A stretch of DNA of 57,584 bases from Paracoccaceae bacterium (GCA_023383015.1 JAHDXW010000005.1:110859-168442), one strand, 5' to 3'. Shown: positions 8,137 to 17,021, numbered from the stretch's first letter. The notes: a model not told the origin generated them from the sequence alone. Numbers and translations: made by a program.

Positions 8137-8907
8137 TCAGCGATAGCCGCCGCCGCCGCTGACATAGACGGTGTCGGCAGTCATGAACTGGCAGGCGTCC
8201 GAGGCCAGGAACACCACGAGCTCGCCGATCTCGTCGGCCTCGGCCATCCGCTTCATCGGGATGCCGGCGACGATGCGCGCCTCCATCTCGGGCGAGGTTC
8301 CGGAGGCCGCCTGGAACGCCGTCTCGACGCTCGCGGGCGAGACCGAGAGGCAGCGGATGCCGCGGTCGGCGAACTCGCGCGCCACGCCCATTGTCAGGGT
8401 GACGACCGCGCCCTTGGCCGAGGCATAGTGCACCGAGCCGCCGGGGCCGCCACGGCGGTGCGCCATGCTCGCCATGTTGACGATCACGCCGCCGCCCGCG
8501 GCGAGCATGTGCGGCAGCACCTCCTGCATGCCGTAGAAGGTGCCCTTGACGTTGAGGTCATAGCTGCGGTCCCAGAGCGCGTCGTCGATCTCCAGAAAGC
8601 CGCAGCGGCGCAGCGCCGACCCGGCGGAGTTGAACAGCACGTCGATGCGGCCGAAGCGCGCGATCGCCTCGCCGATCATCGCCCGCACCTGATCGCGCCG
8701 TGTCACGTCGACGCGCAGCGCGATCGCCTCGCTTCCCGCGGCCTCGACCTGACGGGCGGTTTCGGCGCCGCCCTCGGCATCGATGTCGGCACAGACGACG
8801 CGGGCGCCCTCGCGGGCGAAGATCAGGGCCGTGGCCCGGCCGATGCCGCTGGCCGCGCCGGTGATCACCGCAGTCCTGCCCCTGAAGTAGTCCGGCGTTC
8901 GCGCCAT
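8137..8907 (-). CDS. SDR family NAD(P)-dependent oxidoreductase (FabG-like)
   Basis: Classical short-chain dehydrogenase, 256 residues. The nucleotide-binding TGAASGIG lies at about 16-23, an acidic CADID after beta-2 favours NAD over NADP, followed by NSAG and the catalytic YASAK (Tyr-x3-Lys) near 155-159 with a Ser upstream. Start ATG at 8907. It lies between the aldehyde dehydrogenase (69 bases upstream) and the hydratase gene and is likely co-transcribed. A hydroxyacyl-CoA or secondary-alcohol dehydrogenase role would fit its neighbours, but this is inference. Confidence 0.88.
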   Translation of the reverse strand: MARTPDYFRGRTAVITGAASGIGRATALIFAREGARVVCADIDAEGGAETARQVEAAGSEAIALRVDVTRRDQVRAMIGEAIARFGRIDVLFNSAGSALRRCGFLEIDDALWDRSYDLNVKGTFYGMQEVLPHMLAAGGGVIVNMASMAHRRGGPGGSVHYASAKGAVVTLTMGVAREFADRGIRCLSVSPASVETAFQAASGTSPEMEARIVAGIPMKRMAEADEIGELVVFLASDACQFMTADTVYVSGGGGYR

Positions 8908-8976
8908 GTCGTCACCCGTACTGAAGCGTGTCGGTGCAGGGCGGCCCGGCTGGCCGCCCCGTGCGAGGCCGGGCCC

Positions 8977-10449
8977 CTAGTCGGCGAAGGGGTCGCGTTC
9001 CTCGGTCGAGAAGTCGATCAGCACGTTCTTGGTCTGGAGGTACTGGTCCAGCGCCTCAAGCCCGCGCTCGCGGCCGAACCCCGAATCCCTGTAGCCGCCG
9101 AAGGGCGCCATCGCCTGCGCCATCCGGTATGTATTGACCCAGACGGTTCCGGCATGAACGGCGCGGATCATCCGCATCGCCCTTGACAGGTCGGACGTCC
9201 ACACCCCCGAGGCGAGGCCGTAGCGGGTGTCATTGGCGATCGCGACCGCTTCCTCCTCGGTGTCGAAGGGGATGATCGACAGCACCGGGCCGAAGATCTC
9301 CTCGCGCGCCAGCGCCATGGAGTTGCTGACCTCGGTGAAGATGGTGGGCTCGATGAAGAATCCACGCGCCAGCCCCTCGCCGGTGGCGGCGCGGCCGCCG
9401 GTGGCAAGGGTGGCGCCGTCGGCGACGCCTTGCGCAACGGCATCAAGGATGCGGCGGAACTGGGGCTCGTTGGCGGCCGTTCCCATCTGGGTGCGCTTGT
9501 CGAGCGGATCGCCCAGGCGGATCCGGCGCGCACGTTCGACGAGGCGCCCGGAGACCTCGCCGTAGACGCCGCGCTGGACGAGCAGGCGCGAGCCGGCGAT
9601 GCAGGTCTGGCCGGTGGCCGAGAAGATGCCGACCAGTGCTCCGGGCACTGCCCGGTCGAGATCGGCATCGTCGAAGATGATGTTCGGCGACTTGCCGCCC
9701 AGTTCCAGCGTGACCGGGATCAGCCGCTCGCCGGCGTCGGCCGCGATCCGCGCCCCGACCCCGGGGCTGCCGGTGAAGCTGACCCGGTCGACGCGGCCTG
9801 ACCGCAGGAGCGCCTGGCCGGTGCGGTGGTCGCCGGTGACGATGTTGACGACGCCGGGCGGAAAGCCGGCCTCCCGCACCTTGTCGGCGAAGGCGAGCGT
9901 CGTCACCGAGGCGTGCTCGGAGGGCTTGACGACGACGCAGTTGCCCGCCGCCAGCGCCGGCGCGAGCTTGCTGGCCAGAAGGCTGATGGGCGAGTTCCAG
10001 GCCGTGATCAGCACGCACACGCCCATCGGCTCGCGCCGGGTGAAGTCGAATGCGTCCTTCCGGTCCACCGGGATCGTGGCGCCGGTCAGCTTGTCGGCCA
10101 TGCCTGCGAAGAAGCGGTAGACGCGGGCGGCAAAGGACATCTGGCCGCGGGTCTCGCGGATCGCCTTGCCGTTGTCGGTCGTCTCCATGACCGCCATGCG
10201 ATCGGCGTCGGCCTCCAGAAGGTCGGCAAGGCGCAGCATCAGCCGCGCGCGCTCATAGCCGGTCGTCCCGCTCCAGACCGTATCGAAGGCGCGGCGTGCC
10301 GCGGCAATGGCGCCGGCGACCTGCGCAGGGCTTGCCTGCGGCACTGACGCCCAGGCCTCGCGCGTGTAGGGGTTGATCGCGGGAAAGCGCTCCTGGTCGG
10401 GCGCGCACACACGCTCGTTGTTGATGAAAAGATCGTGGGTGGCCGTCAT
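8977..10449 (-). CDS. NAD(P)-dependent aldehyde dehydrogenase
   Basis: 490 residues, normal ALDH length. Features in order: the PWNSP-equivalent ITAWNSPISL, KPSEHAS, FTGSPGVG, the general-base Glu in LELGGKSPN, the catalytic Cys in FSATGQTCIAGS, and the C-terminal EEIFGPVL and PFGGYRDSGFGRE. It oxidises an aldehyde to the acid. First gene of the minus-strand operon ALDH-SDR-MaoC, divergent from the IclR regulator that probably controls it. It could in principle supply the sulfolactaldehyde-oxidation step missing from the sulfosugar cluster, but nothing in its position links it to those genes. Confidence 0.9.
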   Translation of the reverse strand: MTATHDLFINNERVCAPDQERFPAINPYTREAWASVPQASPAQVAGAIAAARRAFDTVWSGTTGYERARLMLRLADLLEADADRMAVMETTDNGKAIRETRGQMSFAARVYRFFAGMADKLTGATIPVDRKDAFDFTRREPMGVCVLITAWNSPISLLASKLAPALAAGNCVVVKPSEHASVTTLAFADKVREAGFPPGVVNIVTGDHRTGQALLRSGRVDRVSFTGSPGVGARIAADAGERLIPVTLELGGKSPNIIFDDADLDRAVPGALVGIFSATGQTCIAGSRLLVQRGVYGEVSGRLVERARRIRLGDPLDKRTQMGTAANEPQFRRILDAVAQGVADGATLATGGRAATGEGLARGFFIEPTIFTEVSNSMALAREEIFGPVLSIIPFDTEEEAVAIANDTRYGLASGVWTSDLSRAMRMIRAVHAGTVWVNTYRMAQAMAPFGGYRDSGFGRERGLEALDQYLQTKNVLIDFSTEERDPFAD

Positions 10450-10688
10450 CGGCTGTCACTCCTCCGGGGTACCCGGCGCCCGCGCCCCGCGTGGGGGCGA
10501 AGGCGCGAGGCTCCCGCATTCAGGCAGCCCGACGGGCCGCAGTCATTGATCATGAGGCGATGCACCCATATATTGGAAAGGACGCCCGGGCCGGACGCTA
10601 TGCCATCTGCAACCGGCTGACAAGAGAAACCCGATTGGTGGATCGCCCGAGTGATATGATGACGCAACAGGCCCAGGAATCCCAATTG
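10450..10688. promoter_or_regulatory. Divergent control region, aldehyde dehydrogenase operon / iclR-type gene
   Basis: A 239-base gap between divergent starts. It holds a near-perfect dyad TCATTGATCATGA (10543-10555) and an AT-rich near-palindrome CCATATATTGG (10566-10576) that could serve as a -10 region on the minus strand. These are the most likely IclR operator and promoter sites. No strong -35 is visible. Confidence 0.4.
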
Positions 10689-11525
10689 ATGGAGTCTCCC
10701 GAATCCCGCACCGCGGTCGCGCCCGATGCGGGCTGGGCCCGGTACGTCGCCAACGCAGCCCCCCAGGGGGCGCTCGGAACGGTCCGCATCGCCGCACTGT
10801 TGCGGATCGTGGCCGCCCACAACGCCGCGGGGATGAAGCTGAACGAGATCGCCAGGCTCGCCGGGCTCGAGCAGTCCACCGCCCACCGCATCGTCACCGC
10901 CCTTCACTCGGTGGGCTTCCTCGCCCGCGAACCGCGGTCGCGCCGCTACCACCTGGGCCCGCTGCTGTTCGAGCTGTTCACCACGGCCTATCCGCACTTC
11001 AACACCCGCGAGATCTGCCTGCCGGCGATGACCGCACTGGCTGAGCGGATGGGCGACACCGTCTATCTCACCGTGCGCAGCGGCCTTGACGGCATCTGCG
11101 CCGAGCGGCGCGAGGGCAGCTACCCCATCCGCACCTGTACCGTCGAGGTCGGCCAGCGGCGGCCGCTGGGGGTTGGCGCGGGAAGCCTCGCGCTCCTGTC
11201 GGCGCTGCCCGAGGTCGAGGCGGGCATGATCATCGAGCAGTGCGCGCCGCGCTACGCGGCCTTCGGCACCTCGGCCGAGGCGGTGACCGAGGGCCTCGAA
11301 AAGGCCCGTGCCCAGGGCTTCGTCCACCAGCCCGCCGTGACATCGTCGGATGTGATGGCCGTGGCCCTGCCGGTCACGGGGCGCACCGGGCATCCCTACT
11401 GCGCCATCAGCATGACCGCGATCGCCAGCCGCATGACCAGCGAGAGGGCCGAGAAGGCGCTCGCGGCAATGCGCCAGGAGATGGGCAAGATCCAGCAGCG
11501 GATCAGCGAACTCGGCTACGTGTAG
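10689..11525 (+). CDS. IclR family transcriptional regulator
   Basis: About 278 residues. An N-terminal winged helix-turn-helix (GTVRIAALLRIVAAHN, then LNEIARLAGLEQSTAHRIV) occupies roughly residues 28-90. A C-terminal IclR effector domain follows, with CLPAMTALAERMGDTVYLTV and the GSLALLSALP segment. I chose the ATG at 10689 because AGGA lies about 10 bases upstream. ATGs at 10656 and 10659 in the same frame are possible alternatives. It is divergent from the ALDH-SDR-MaoC operon, the usual layout for a local regulator responding to a pathway acid. It converges with the MFS gene, with 29 bases between stops. Confidence 0.9.
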   Translation: MESPESRTAVAPDAGWARYVANAAPQGALGTVRIAALLRIVAAHNAAGMKLNEIARLAGLEQSTAHRIVTALHSVGFLAREPRSRRYHLGPLLFELFTTAYPHFNTREICLPAMTALAERMGDTVYLTVRSGLDGICAERREGSYPIRTCTVEVGQRRPLGVGAGSLALLSALPEVEAGMIIEQCAPRYAAFGTSAEAVTEGLEKARAQGFVHQPAVTSSDVMAVALPVTGRTGHPYCAISMTAIASRMTSERAEKALAAMRQEMGKIQQRISELGYV

Positions 11526-11554
11526 CGTCGGCGGGCCGGCAGCGGCGGCGGGCG

Positions 11555-12844
11555 TCATCCCTCGGGCCGGCGGCGCTCGCCGGCCGCGATCTCCGCGGCC
11601 TGCCGCAGGATGGCGGGCAGGAGCGCGAGGAACACAACCGCGAAGGCGATGGTGGCCGCCGATACCGCCACCGGAAGCCCCGCCACGTCGAAGGCCGAGC
11701 CGATCGCCAGCGCGCCGATCGAGGGGCTGCTGCGCGCGATCAGGCCATGCACGCTGAGTGCCCGGCCACGCATCGCGTCGGGCGCGCGCAGCTGCACGAA
11801 GGTCTGGGTAAGGATCAGCCCGCGCGCCACGCCGAACCCCGAACCGCAGACGAAGGCCATCGAGAGCCAGGGGCCCGATGCCAGCCCCATGCCGAATCCG
11901 AACAGGGCCGCCAGCGCCCAGGCGAAGGCGGCGTTGCGCATGAGCGACGCCTCGGAGAAGTGCCGTCCGACCGTCAGGCCGGCCAGCAGGGCCCCGAGCG
12001 CGAGCGACGAGGTGAGGGTGGCCAGGCCGGTGGCCGTGTCGGCGAAGCCTCGCGCGGCGAAAGCGGGCAGCAGCTCGGCCAGCGAGCGCACCAGCACGCC
12101 GCCGAGCAGCATCGTCACAAGGGCAAGCCGCAGCGGCCGCTCCGACAGGACATAGCGGAAGCCCTCTCCGACCTGCTGCAGCACATGGCCCGCGGGCCGT
12201 TCGCGCCGCGACGGCAGCAGCCGGAGCCGGCCGAGGGCGAAGACGAACAGCAGCGTGACCGCGGCGTTGCCAAGGAATACCCAGCCGATGTTGACGTGCA
12301 GGATCATCGCCGCGGCGACCGCCGGGCCAATCAGCCGCGCGAGGTTGGTGTTGACCGAGTTGATTGCCACCGCCGGACCGACATCGGCCCGCGGCACCAG
12401 TTCCTGCACCAGGGCAAGCCGCGCGGGCTGCGACAGCGCGCCGAACACGCCCTTCAGCGTCGAAAGCGCGATCAGCAGCGACAGGGTGATCGCATCGGCG
12501 AACACAAGCACCGCGACTAGGCCGGCCAGCGCGGCCAGGACCGACTGGCAGATGCGGTTCACCACCAGCCGCGACCAGCGGTCGGCCAGCGCGCCGGCGA
12601 ACGGCCCGACGAACACCGCCGGCAACAGGTCGGCTGCGGCCAGCACCCCGAGCCAGAAGCCCGACCCGGTCCATTCCCAGACAAGCCAGCCCGCGGCCAC
12701 CCGCTGGCCCCACGACCCGATCAACGACAGGCAGTTGAAGAGCGTATAGACGGCGAACGGACCGCGCCTCAGAAGCCGCACCGCCGGGATGGCGCCAAGC
12801 CCCCGCCCGCCCGGGCCCGGCCCCTCGGGGCTGGCCTCAGCCAT
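11555..12844 (-). CDS. MFS transporter, MFS_3 / enterobactin-exporter-like
   Basis: 429 residues with about 12 predicted membrane segments. The N-terminal half begins LFNCLSLIGSWGQRVAAGWLVWEWTGS and has the loop FVGPFAGALADRWSR between helices 2 and 3, typical of the EntS/MFS_3 group of exporters. The C-terminus is cytoplasmic and charged (GERRRPEG). Start ATG at 12844. It has its own candidate promoter (13014-13042) and is not obviously part of an operon. Substrate unknown; small-molecule export is the family norm. Confidence 0.85.
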   Translation of the reverse strand: MAEASPEGPGPGGRGLGAIPAVRLLRRGPFAVYTLFNCLSLIGSWGQRVAAGWLVWEWTGSGFWLGVLAAADLLPAVFVGPFAGALADRWSRLVVNRICQSVLAALAGLVAVLVFADAITLSLLIALSTLKGVFGALSQPARLALVQELVPRADVGPAVAINSVNTNLARLIGPAVAAAMILHVNIGWVFLGNAAVTLLFVFALGRLRLLPSRRERPAGHVLQQVGEGFRYVLSERPLRLALVTMLLGGVLVRSLAELLPAFAARGFADTATGLATLTSSLALGALLAGLTVGRHFSEASLMRNAAFAWALAALFGFGMGLASGPWLSMAFVCGSGFGVARGLILTQTFVQLRAPDAMRGRALSVHGLIARSSPSIGALAIGSAFDVAGLPVAVSAATIAFAVVFLALLPAILRQAAEIAAGERRRPEG

Positions 12845-13013
12845 GCGCGGCCAGCAGTGGGGGGCGAAGGGCGATGGTCATCCCCGCCCCGCAGAGGCCG
12901 TGCGGCCATTGGCCATCCACCGGCCGGGGCACGGGGGCGTCGGCGCTGACGGAGGTGCCGGCAAACTTCCCAAGAGTGGAACTCATGTCACCTATGGGCA
13001 CGATTCCCGGGCG

Positions 13014-13042
13014 ACATTATGTGTCGAGTGGAAGTTTCGCAA
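13014..13042 (-). promoter_or_regulatory. Candidate sigma-70 promoter for the MFS gene
   Basis: Read on the minus strand, TTGCGA (13042-13037) and TAATGT (13019-13014) are separated by 17 bases. The leader to the MFS start would be about 165 bases. The rest of the 297-base gap 12845-13141 shows a small dyad (GACA...TGTC at 13013-13025) and nothing else I can support. Confidence 0.35.
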
Positions 13043-13141
13043 CCACTCCCCGCGCGCGCCTCAGCCGGGGCAACGGGCCTTGCGCGGCCCGGCCACGGGC
13101 CCCGGCCCGGGGGGTGATCGCGGCGGCGCCGTCGGGCGCCC

Positions 13142-13912
13142 TCAGCGGGCGGTGTAGCCGCCGTCGACCACCAGTTCGGAACCTGTCACGAACTTCGATT
13201 CGTCCGAGGCCAGGTAGACGACCGCCCAGGCGACATCGTCGGGCTCGCCCATGTGGCCCAGCGGGTGGACGGAATCGGCGGCGGCCCGTGCCGCTGCAAG
13301 GTCGCCGGAGGTGGCGCGCAGGTGGTTCTCGACCATCGGTGTCCAGATGTAGGCCGGATGGACCGAGTTCACGCGGATGCCCTCGGGCGCGTAGGTGATC
13401 GCGTCGGTCTTCGTCAGGAGCCGCACCGCGCCCTTGGAGGCATGGTAGGCGGCGATGCCCCCGACGCCGACAAGCCCGGCGATCGACGACAGGTTGACGA
13501 TCGAGCCGCCCTGCGCCTCGCGCAGATGCGGGATGGCGTGCTTGGTGCAGAAGAACACGCCCTTTACGTTGACGGCCTGCACCCGGTCCCACTCGGCCTC
13601 CGTGACCTGGTCGGTGGGCTTTGCCGAGCCGGAGATGCCGGCGTTGTTGACCAGCACGTTGAGGCCGCCGAAGCGGCCGGCCGCGGCGTCGACGGCCGCC
13701 CGCACCGCCGCCTCGTCGGTGACGTCGACATGCCAGTACGCGACTTCGTGGCCGCGCCGGGCGAGCGAGTCCGCAAGCGCGGCCCCCTCCGCATCGAGGA
13801 TGTCGAAGATCGCCACCTTCGCCCCCTCGCCGGCCATGCGCTCGACGCAGGCGCGTCCGATGCCGAGTGCGCCGCCGGTGACAATGGCGGACTTGGTCTG
13901 CATGCGACCCAT
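13142..13912 (-). CDS. SDR family NAD(P)-dependent oxidoreductase
   Basis: Classical SDR, 256 residues from ATG 13912, chosen because GGAAGGAG precedes it; an upstream ATG at 13978 has no such site. TGGALGIG is at about 11-18, an acidic FDILD follows beta-2, then NNAG, the catalytic YHASK near 155-159 with LSS upstream, and the terminal GSELVVDGGY. It follows the mutarotase gene by 154 bases on the same strand. The gap holds hairpins, so it may be a distal operon member or a separate unit. By position it could oxidise a sulfosugar or other sugar or alcohol, but this is not shown by the sequence. Confidence 0.87.
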   Translation of the reverse strand: MGRMQTKSAIVTGGALGIGRACVERMAGEGAKVAIFDILDAEGAALADSLARRGHEVAYWHVDVTDEAAVRAAVDAAAGRFGGLNVLVNNAGISGSAKPTDQVTEAEWDRVQAVNVKGVFFCTKHAIPHLREAQGGSIVNLSSIAGLVGVGGIAAYHASKGAVRLLTKTDAITYAPEGIRVNSVHPAYIWTPMVENHLRATSGDLAAARAAADSVHPLGHMGEPDDVAWAVVYLASDESKFVTGSELVVDGGYTAR

Positions 13913-13961
13913 CGCGTGCTCCTTCCCGTGGTGACTGATTGAACGCGGCCAGATTGGCGAT

Positions 13962-14018
13962 TGCGCCGGGCGGCGCATTGATCGGGGTCAAGCCCCGCTC
14001 CGTGCCCGCGCAAGCGGG
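13962..14018. terminator. Possible weak terminator region after the mutarotase gene
   Basis: Two short hairpins: TGCGCC-GGGC-GGCGCA (13962-13977) and CCCGC-GCAA-GCGGG (14005-14018), the latter with a GNRA-type tetraloop. They lie downstream of the mutarotase stop on the minus strand. Neither has a U-tract, so termination would be weak or Rho-dependent. Confidence 0.3.
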
Positions 14019-14066
14019 ACGCGCGCCGCCGGTGCGGCCCGGCCCCGAAGGCCGCGATCTCGCGCC

Positions 14067-15077
14067 TCAGCTGCGCGACAGACGGTATTCGGTCAACTGT
14101 AGGTAGCGCTCGCCGGGGTGCAGAACGGCCTGAGGAAAGGCCGGATGGTTGGGCGAATCGGGCCACACCTGCGGCTCGAGTGCGACGCCGGCGAAGGCGC
14201 CGTAGTGCCGCCCGCCAAGGCCCGCGACCGGCGGGGCGAGCTTGGCGCCCGTGTAGACCTGCAGCCCGGGCTCGGTGGTGAAGACCTCGACCGCCGCGCC
14301 GCCCCGCGCCGCAAGGCGGGCGGCGAAGGCAAGGCCGCGTCGCGCCGTGGCAAGGCAGAAGTTGTGGTCGATCGCCGCCGCCGCCCGCCCCGCCGCGTCC
14401 AGCGCGCGGGGACTGCGGAAGTCGAAGGCGGTGCCGGCGACCGGGGCCACCTCGCCGGTCGGGATCAACTCGGCATCGACCGGCAGGTATTCCCCGGCCG
14501 CGACCGTCAACTCGTGACCCAGCGCCTCGGTCGCGCCGCCGTCGGCGAGATTGAAGTAGGAATGATGGGCGAGGTTGCAGAGCGTCGGCGCGTCGGTCGC
14601 CGCCTCGAGCGTCACCGAAAGGGACCCCGCCGGCGTGCAGCGGTAGGTGCAGGCGATCTCGAGCGTACCGGGAAAGCCGGCGTGCCCGTCGGGATCGGTG
14701 ATCTCCAGGCGCAGGCGGTCGGGCCCGGCATCGGCGATCCGCCACAGCCGCTTGCCGATCCCGCGGGCGCCGCCGTGCAGGAGATGACGGCCGAGGAAGT
14801 TGGTCTCGACCTGCACCACCCGGCCATCGAGGACGAAGCGGCCGTCGCGGATGCGGTTGGCGTAGCGGCCGGCGATTGCACCGAAATAGGGCGAATGCGC
14901 AGGATAGGCATCGAACGCCTCGAAGCCGAGCACGAGCGGGGCAGCATGGCCTTCCAGCCGCAGATCCTGCACCACGGCGCCCCAGGTCAGTATCGCCGCC
15001 GAGATCCCGCCGCCGGAGATGCGCAGGCGCTGCACCGCGCTGCCGTCGGCGAGCCGCCCGAAGACTTCGGCATTCAT
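14067..15077 (-). CDS. Aldose 1-epimerase (mutarotase), probable sulfoquinovose mutarotase
   Basis: 336 residues, full-length GalM/YihR-type mutarotase. It has GRYANRI near residue 70, LHGG near 100, the active-site His in NLAHHSYFNL near 170-180, and the catalytic Glu in GVALEPQVWPDSPNH near the C-terminus. The enzyme interconverts alpha and beta anomers in the cytoplasm. The ATGA overlap with comC makes it the last tightly coupled gene of the suy operon. Because the operon handles sulfolactate and its partner operon encodes a sulfofructose-type kinase, sulfoquinovose is the likeliest substrate. Galactose mutarotase is the alternative, but no galactose genes are nearby. Confidence 0.85.
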   Translation of the reverse strand: MNAEVFGRLADGSAVQRLRISGGGISAAILTWGAVVQDLRLEGHAAPLVLGFEAFDAYPAHSPYFGAIAGRYANRIRDGRFVLDGRVVQVETNFLGRHLLHGGARGIGKRLWRIADAGPDRLRLEITDPDGHAGFPGTLEIACTYRCTPAGSLSVTLEAATDAPTLCNLAHHSYFNLADGGATEALGHELTVAAGEYLPVDAELIPTGEVAPVAGTAFDFRSPRALDAAGRAAAAIDHNFCLATARRGLAFAARLAARGGAAVEVFTTEPGLQVYTGAKLAPPVAGLGGRHYGAFAGVALEPQVWPDSPNHPAFPQAVLHPGERYLQLTEYRLSRS

Positions 15078-16087
15078 GGCGCGCGCCCGCGGGCGATCGC
15101 CTCGATCTCGGCCAGCAGCGCCTCGTCGACGGCGATTCCCTCGGCCGCAATCCGCGACGCGTGCGCCTGGCGGCGGCGGCCGGGCAGGCGGGCGGGCGGG
15201 TCGGCCTCCACCGCCGCGGCCAGCGCGGCAAAACGGTCGGGGGCAGCGGCGTCGAAGGCGCGGGCGTCGAAGGCGACCAATAGCTGGCCGGTGCCGGGCG
15301 GCGGGCCCTTGGCGTCGAAGAAGCTCGACTGCTCGGCGGCAAAGTTCGCCCCGGTCAGCCCGGCGGCCAGCATCTCGACCATCAGCGCCAGCGCGGTTCC
15401 CTTGGCATCGCCCATCGGTAGCATGGTGCCGGCAAGCGCGGCGGCGGCGTCGGTGGTCGGCCGGCCGGCGGCGTCGAGCGCCCAGCCCTCGGGGATCGGC
15501 GCGCCCTGCTGGGCCGCCGCCATCACCTTGCCGCGGGCGACGCGCGACAGCGAGACATCCACGACCACCGGCGCGCCGCCGGCGACCGGGCAGGCGAAGG
15601 CGATGGGGTCGGTCCCGAAGAGCGGGCGCGACCCGCCCCAGGCGGCCATCGCCCCGGGGGTGTTGGCAAACATCAGCCCCACCAGCCCGGCCCCTGCCAG
15701 CCGCTCGACGAACAGGCCCGCGACGCCCGCGTGGTGCGACCGGCGGATGCCGGCCGCGGCCACGCCATGGCGCGGCGCCAGCCGGAGAAGCTCGGCCACG
15801 GCGAGGTCAAGCGCGGGATAGGCAAAGCCGTGACCGGCGTCGATGGCGGCCAGTGCCGGGCGCGGATGGCTGGCGGTGGCGACCGCGCGCCCGTCCACCT
15901 TGCCGGTGCGCACCTGCGCGGCATAGGCCGGCAGCCGGCGCAGCCCGTGGCCGGCCTGTCCGGCAAGCTCGGCCCCGGTCAGCGCCGCGGCTACCGAGGC
16001 GGCGTTCGCCGGGGCGGTGCCGGAGGCGACCAGCGCCGCCACCGCGAGGTCGTGCGCCGCGGCCACCGCGAGCGTCCGGCTCATCAT
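15074..16087 (-). CDS. comC: Ldh_2 family dehydrogenase, probable (R)-sulfolactate dehydrogenase
   Basis: 337 residues of the malate/L-lactate/ureidoglycolate dehydrogenase (Ldh_2) family, which uses a non-Rossmann NAD(P) fold. Visible family features are GHGLRRLPAY near residue 46, the SHHAGVAG segment near 117, the substrate region NTPGAMAAWGG, and GTDPIAFACP. In known sulfolactate degraders ComC (this family) and SlcC (D-hydroxyacid dehydrogenase family) together invert sulfolactate stereochemistry through sulfopyruvate, so that the (R)-isomer reaches SuyAB. Here it follows an slcC-like gene with an ATGA overlap, exactly that pairing. Without the context it could only be called a malate/lactate dehydrogenase. 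Confidence 0.82.
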   Translation of the reverse strand: MMSRTLAVAAAHDLAVAALVASGTAPANAASVAAALTGAELAGQAGHGLRRLPAYAAQVRTGKVDGRAVATASHPRPALAAIDAGHGFAYPALDLAVAELLRLAPRHGVAAAGIRRSHHAGVAGLFVERLAGAGLVGLMFANTPGAMAAWGGSRPLFGTDPIAFACPVAGGAPVVVDVSLSRVARGKVMAAAQQGAPIPEGWALDAAGRPTTDAAAALAGTMLPMGDAKGTALALMVEMLAAGLTGANFAAEQSSFFDAKGPPPGTGQLLVAFDARAFDAAAPDRFAALAAAVEADPPARLPGRRRQAHASRIAAEGIAVDEALLAEIEAIARGRAP

Positions 16088-17013
16088 TCGCCCTCCAGAT
16101 GCGCAAGCACCCGGTCGGCGACCAGATGCGAGACGCGGCCGTTCGATTCCGCCGTCACCCCGGCGATGTGAGGGGTCAGGATCAGGTTGGCTAGGCCGGC
16201 GAACCGGGCCCCGGCCTCGGCCGTCAGCGGTTCGGTCTCGAAGACGTCGAGCGCCGCGCCGCCAAGCCGGCCGGCCCGCAGCGCCGCCGCCAGCGCGGCC
16301 TCGTCGACGACACCGCCCCGTGCGGCGTTGACCAGGATCGCGCCAGGTCTCATCGCCGCCAGCGCGGCCGCGTCGATCAGGTGGCGCGTGGCCTCCGTCA
16401 GCGGCACATGCAGGCTGACGACATCGGCCCCGGCCAGAAGGTCGGGAAGACTGCAGCGCCGCGCCCCGGCCCAGAGCGCGCTGTCGGCGGGAAGGTGGGG
16501 GTCGTGGGCCCAGATCTCCATGCCCAGTGTCGCGGCGCGGGCGGCGGTCAGCCGCCCGATTGCGCCGAACCCCACCAGCCCAAGCACGGCGCCCGACAGC
16601 TCGCGCCCCATCAGCCGCGTGCGCGGCCAGCCGCCGGCCGCGACCTCGGCGGTCGCGCTCCAGGCACCGCGGCGCAGGACCAGCGCCGCCGTCAGCACAT
16701 ATTCCGCCACCGACAGGTCGTTCGCGCCGGTCGCGGGGTAGACGGCGATGCCGCGGGCGGCGCAGGCAGCCATGTCGATGTTGTCGAGTCCCACCCCCAG
16801 CCGGCCCACGCAGGCAAGGCGCGGTGCGGCGGCGAGCAGCGGCCCGCGCACCTGGGTGCGGTTGCGGACCACCAGCGCCCGGGCGTCGCCCAGCGCCGCG
16901 GCAAGCCGGCCGGGGTCGTCGACCAACGCCGGGTCGCAGAGGGTGTCGTGGCGGGCGGCGAGGCGGGCGACCGCCGCCTCGTCCATGAACTCGGAGACGA
17001 CGATCGCGGCCAT
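16084..17013 (-). CDS. slcC: D-2-hydroxyacid dehydrogenase, probable (S)-sulfolactate dehydrogenase
   Basis: 309 residues, two-domain D-2-hydroxyacid dehydrogenase fold. The Rossmann motif GLVGFGAIG lies near residue 147. The catalytic triad is Arg in NAARGGVVDE (about 235), Glu in DVFETEP (about 264) and His in LTPHIAG (about 283). The N-terminus MAAIVVSEFMDEAAV resembles what I recall of SlcC. Start ATG at 17013, 8 bases after suyB; its stop overlaps the comC start. It is predicted to oxidise (S)-sulfolactate to 3-sulfopyruvate with NAD in the cytoplasm. Glycerate or phosphoglycerate dehydrogenase would be the default call without the suyAB/comC context. Confidence 0.83.
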   Translation of the reverse strand: MAAIVVSEFMDEAAVARLAARHDTLCDPALVDDPGRLAAALGDARALVVRNRTQVRGPLLAAAPRLACVGRLGVGLDNIDMAACAARGIAVYPATGANDLSVAEYVLTAALVLRRGAWSATAEVAAGGWPRTRLMGRELSGAVLGLVGFGAIGRLTAARAATLGMEIWAHDPHLPADSALWAGARRCSLPDLLAGADVVSLHVPLTEATRHLIDAAALAAMRPGAILVNAARGGVVDEAALAAALRAGRLGGAALDVFETEPLTAEAGARFAGLANLILTPHIAGVTAESNGRVSHLVADRVLAHLEGE

Positions 17014-17021
17014 GGGCGGGG

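Noticed and set aside
10568-10584. Possible fourth ATATAY-N5-GTATAY site upstream of the iclR-type gene (ATATAT-TGGAA-AGGACG)
   Set aside because: Only the left arm matches; the right arm has no resemblance to GTATAY. Treated as a -10-like AT patch.
13913-13978. N-terminal extension of the SDR gene from an ATG at 13978
   Set aside because: The extra 22 residues are unlike SDR N-termini, and GGAAGGAG directly precedes the ATG at 13912.
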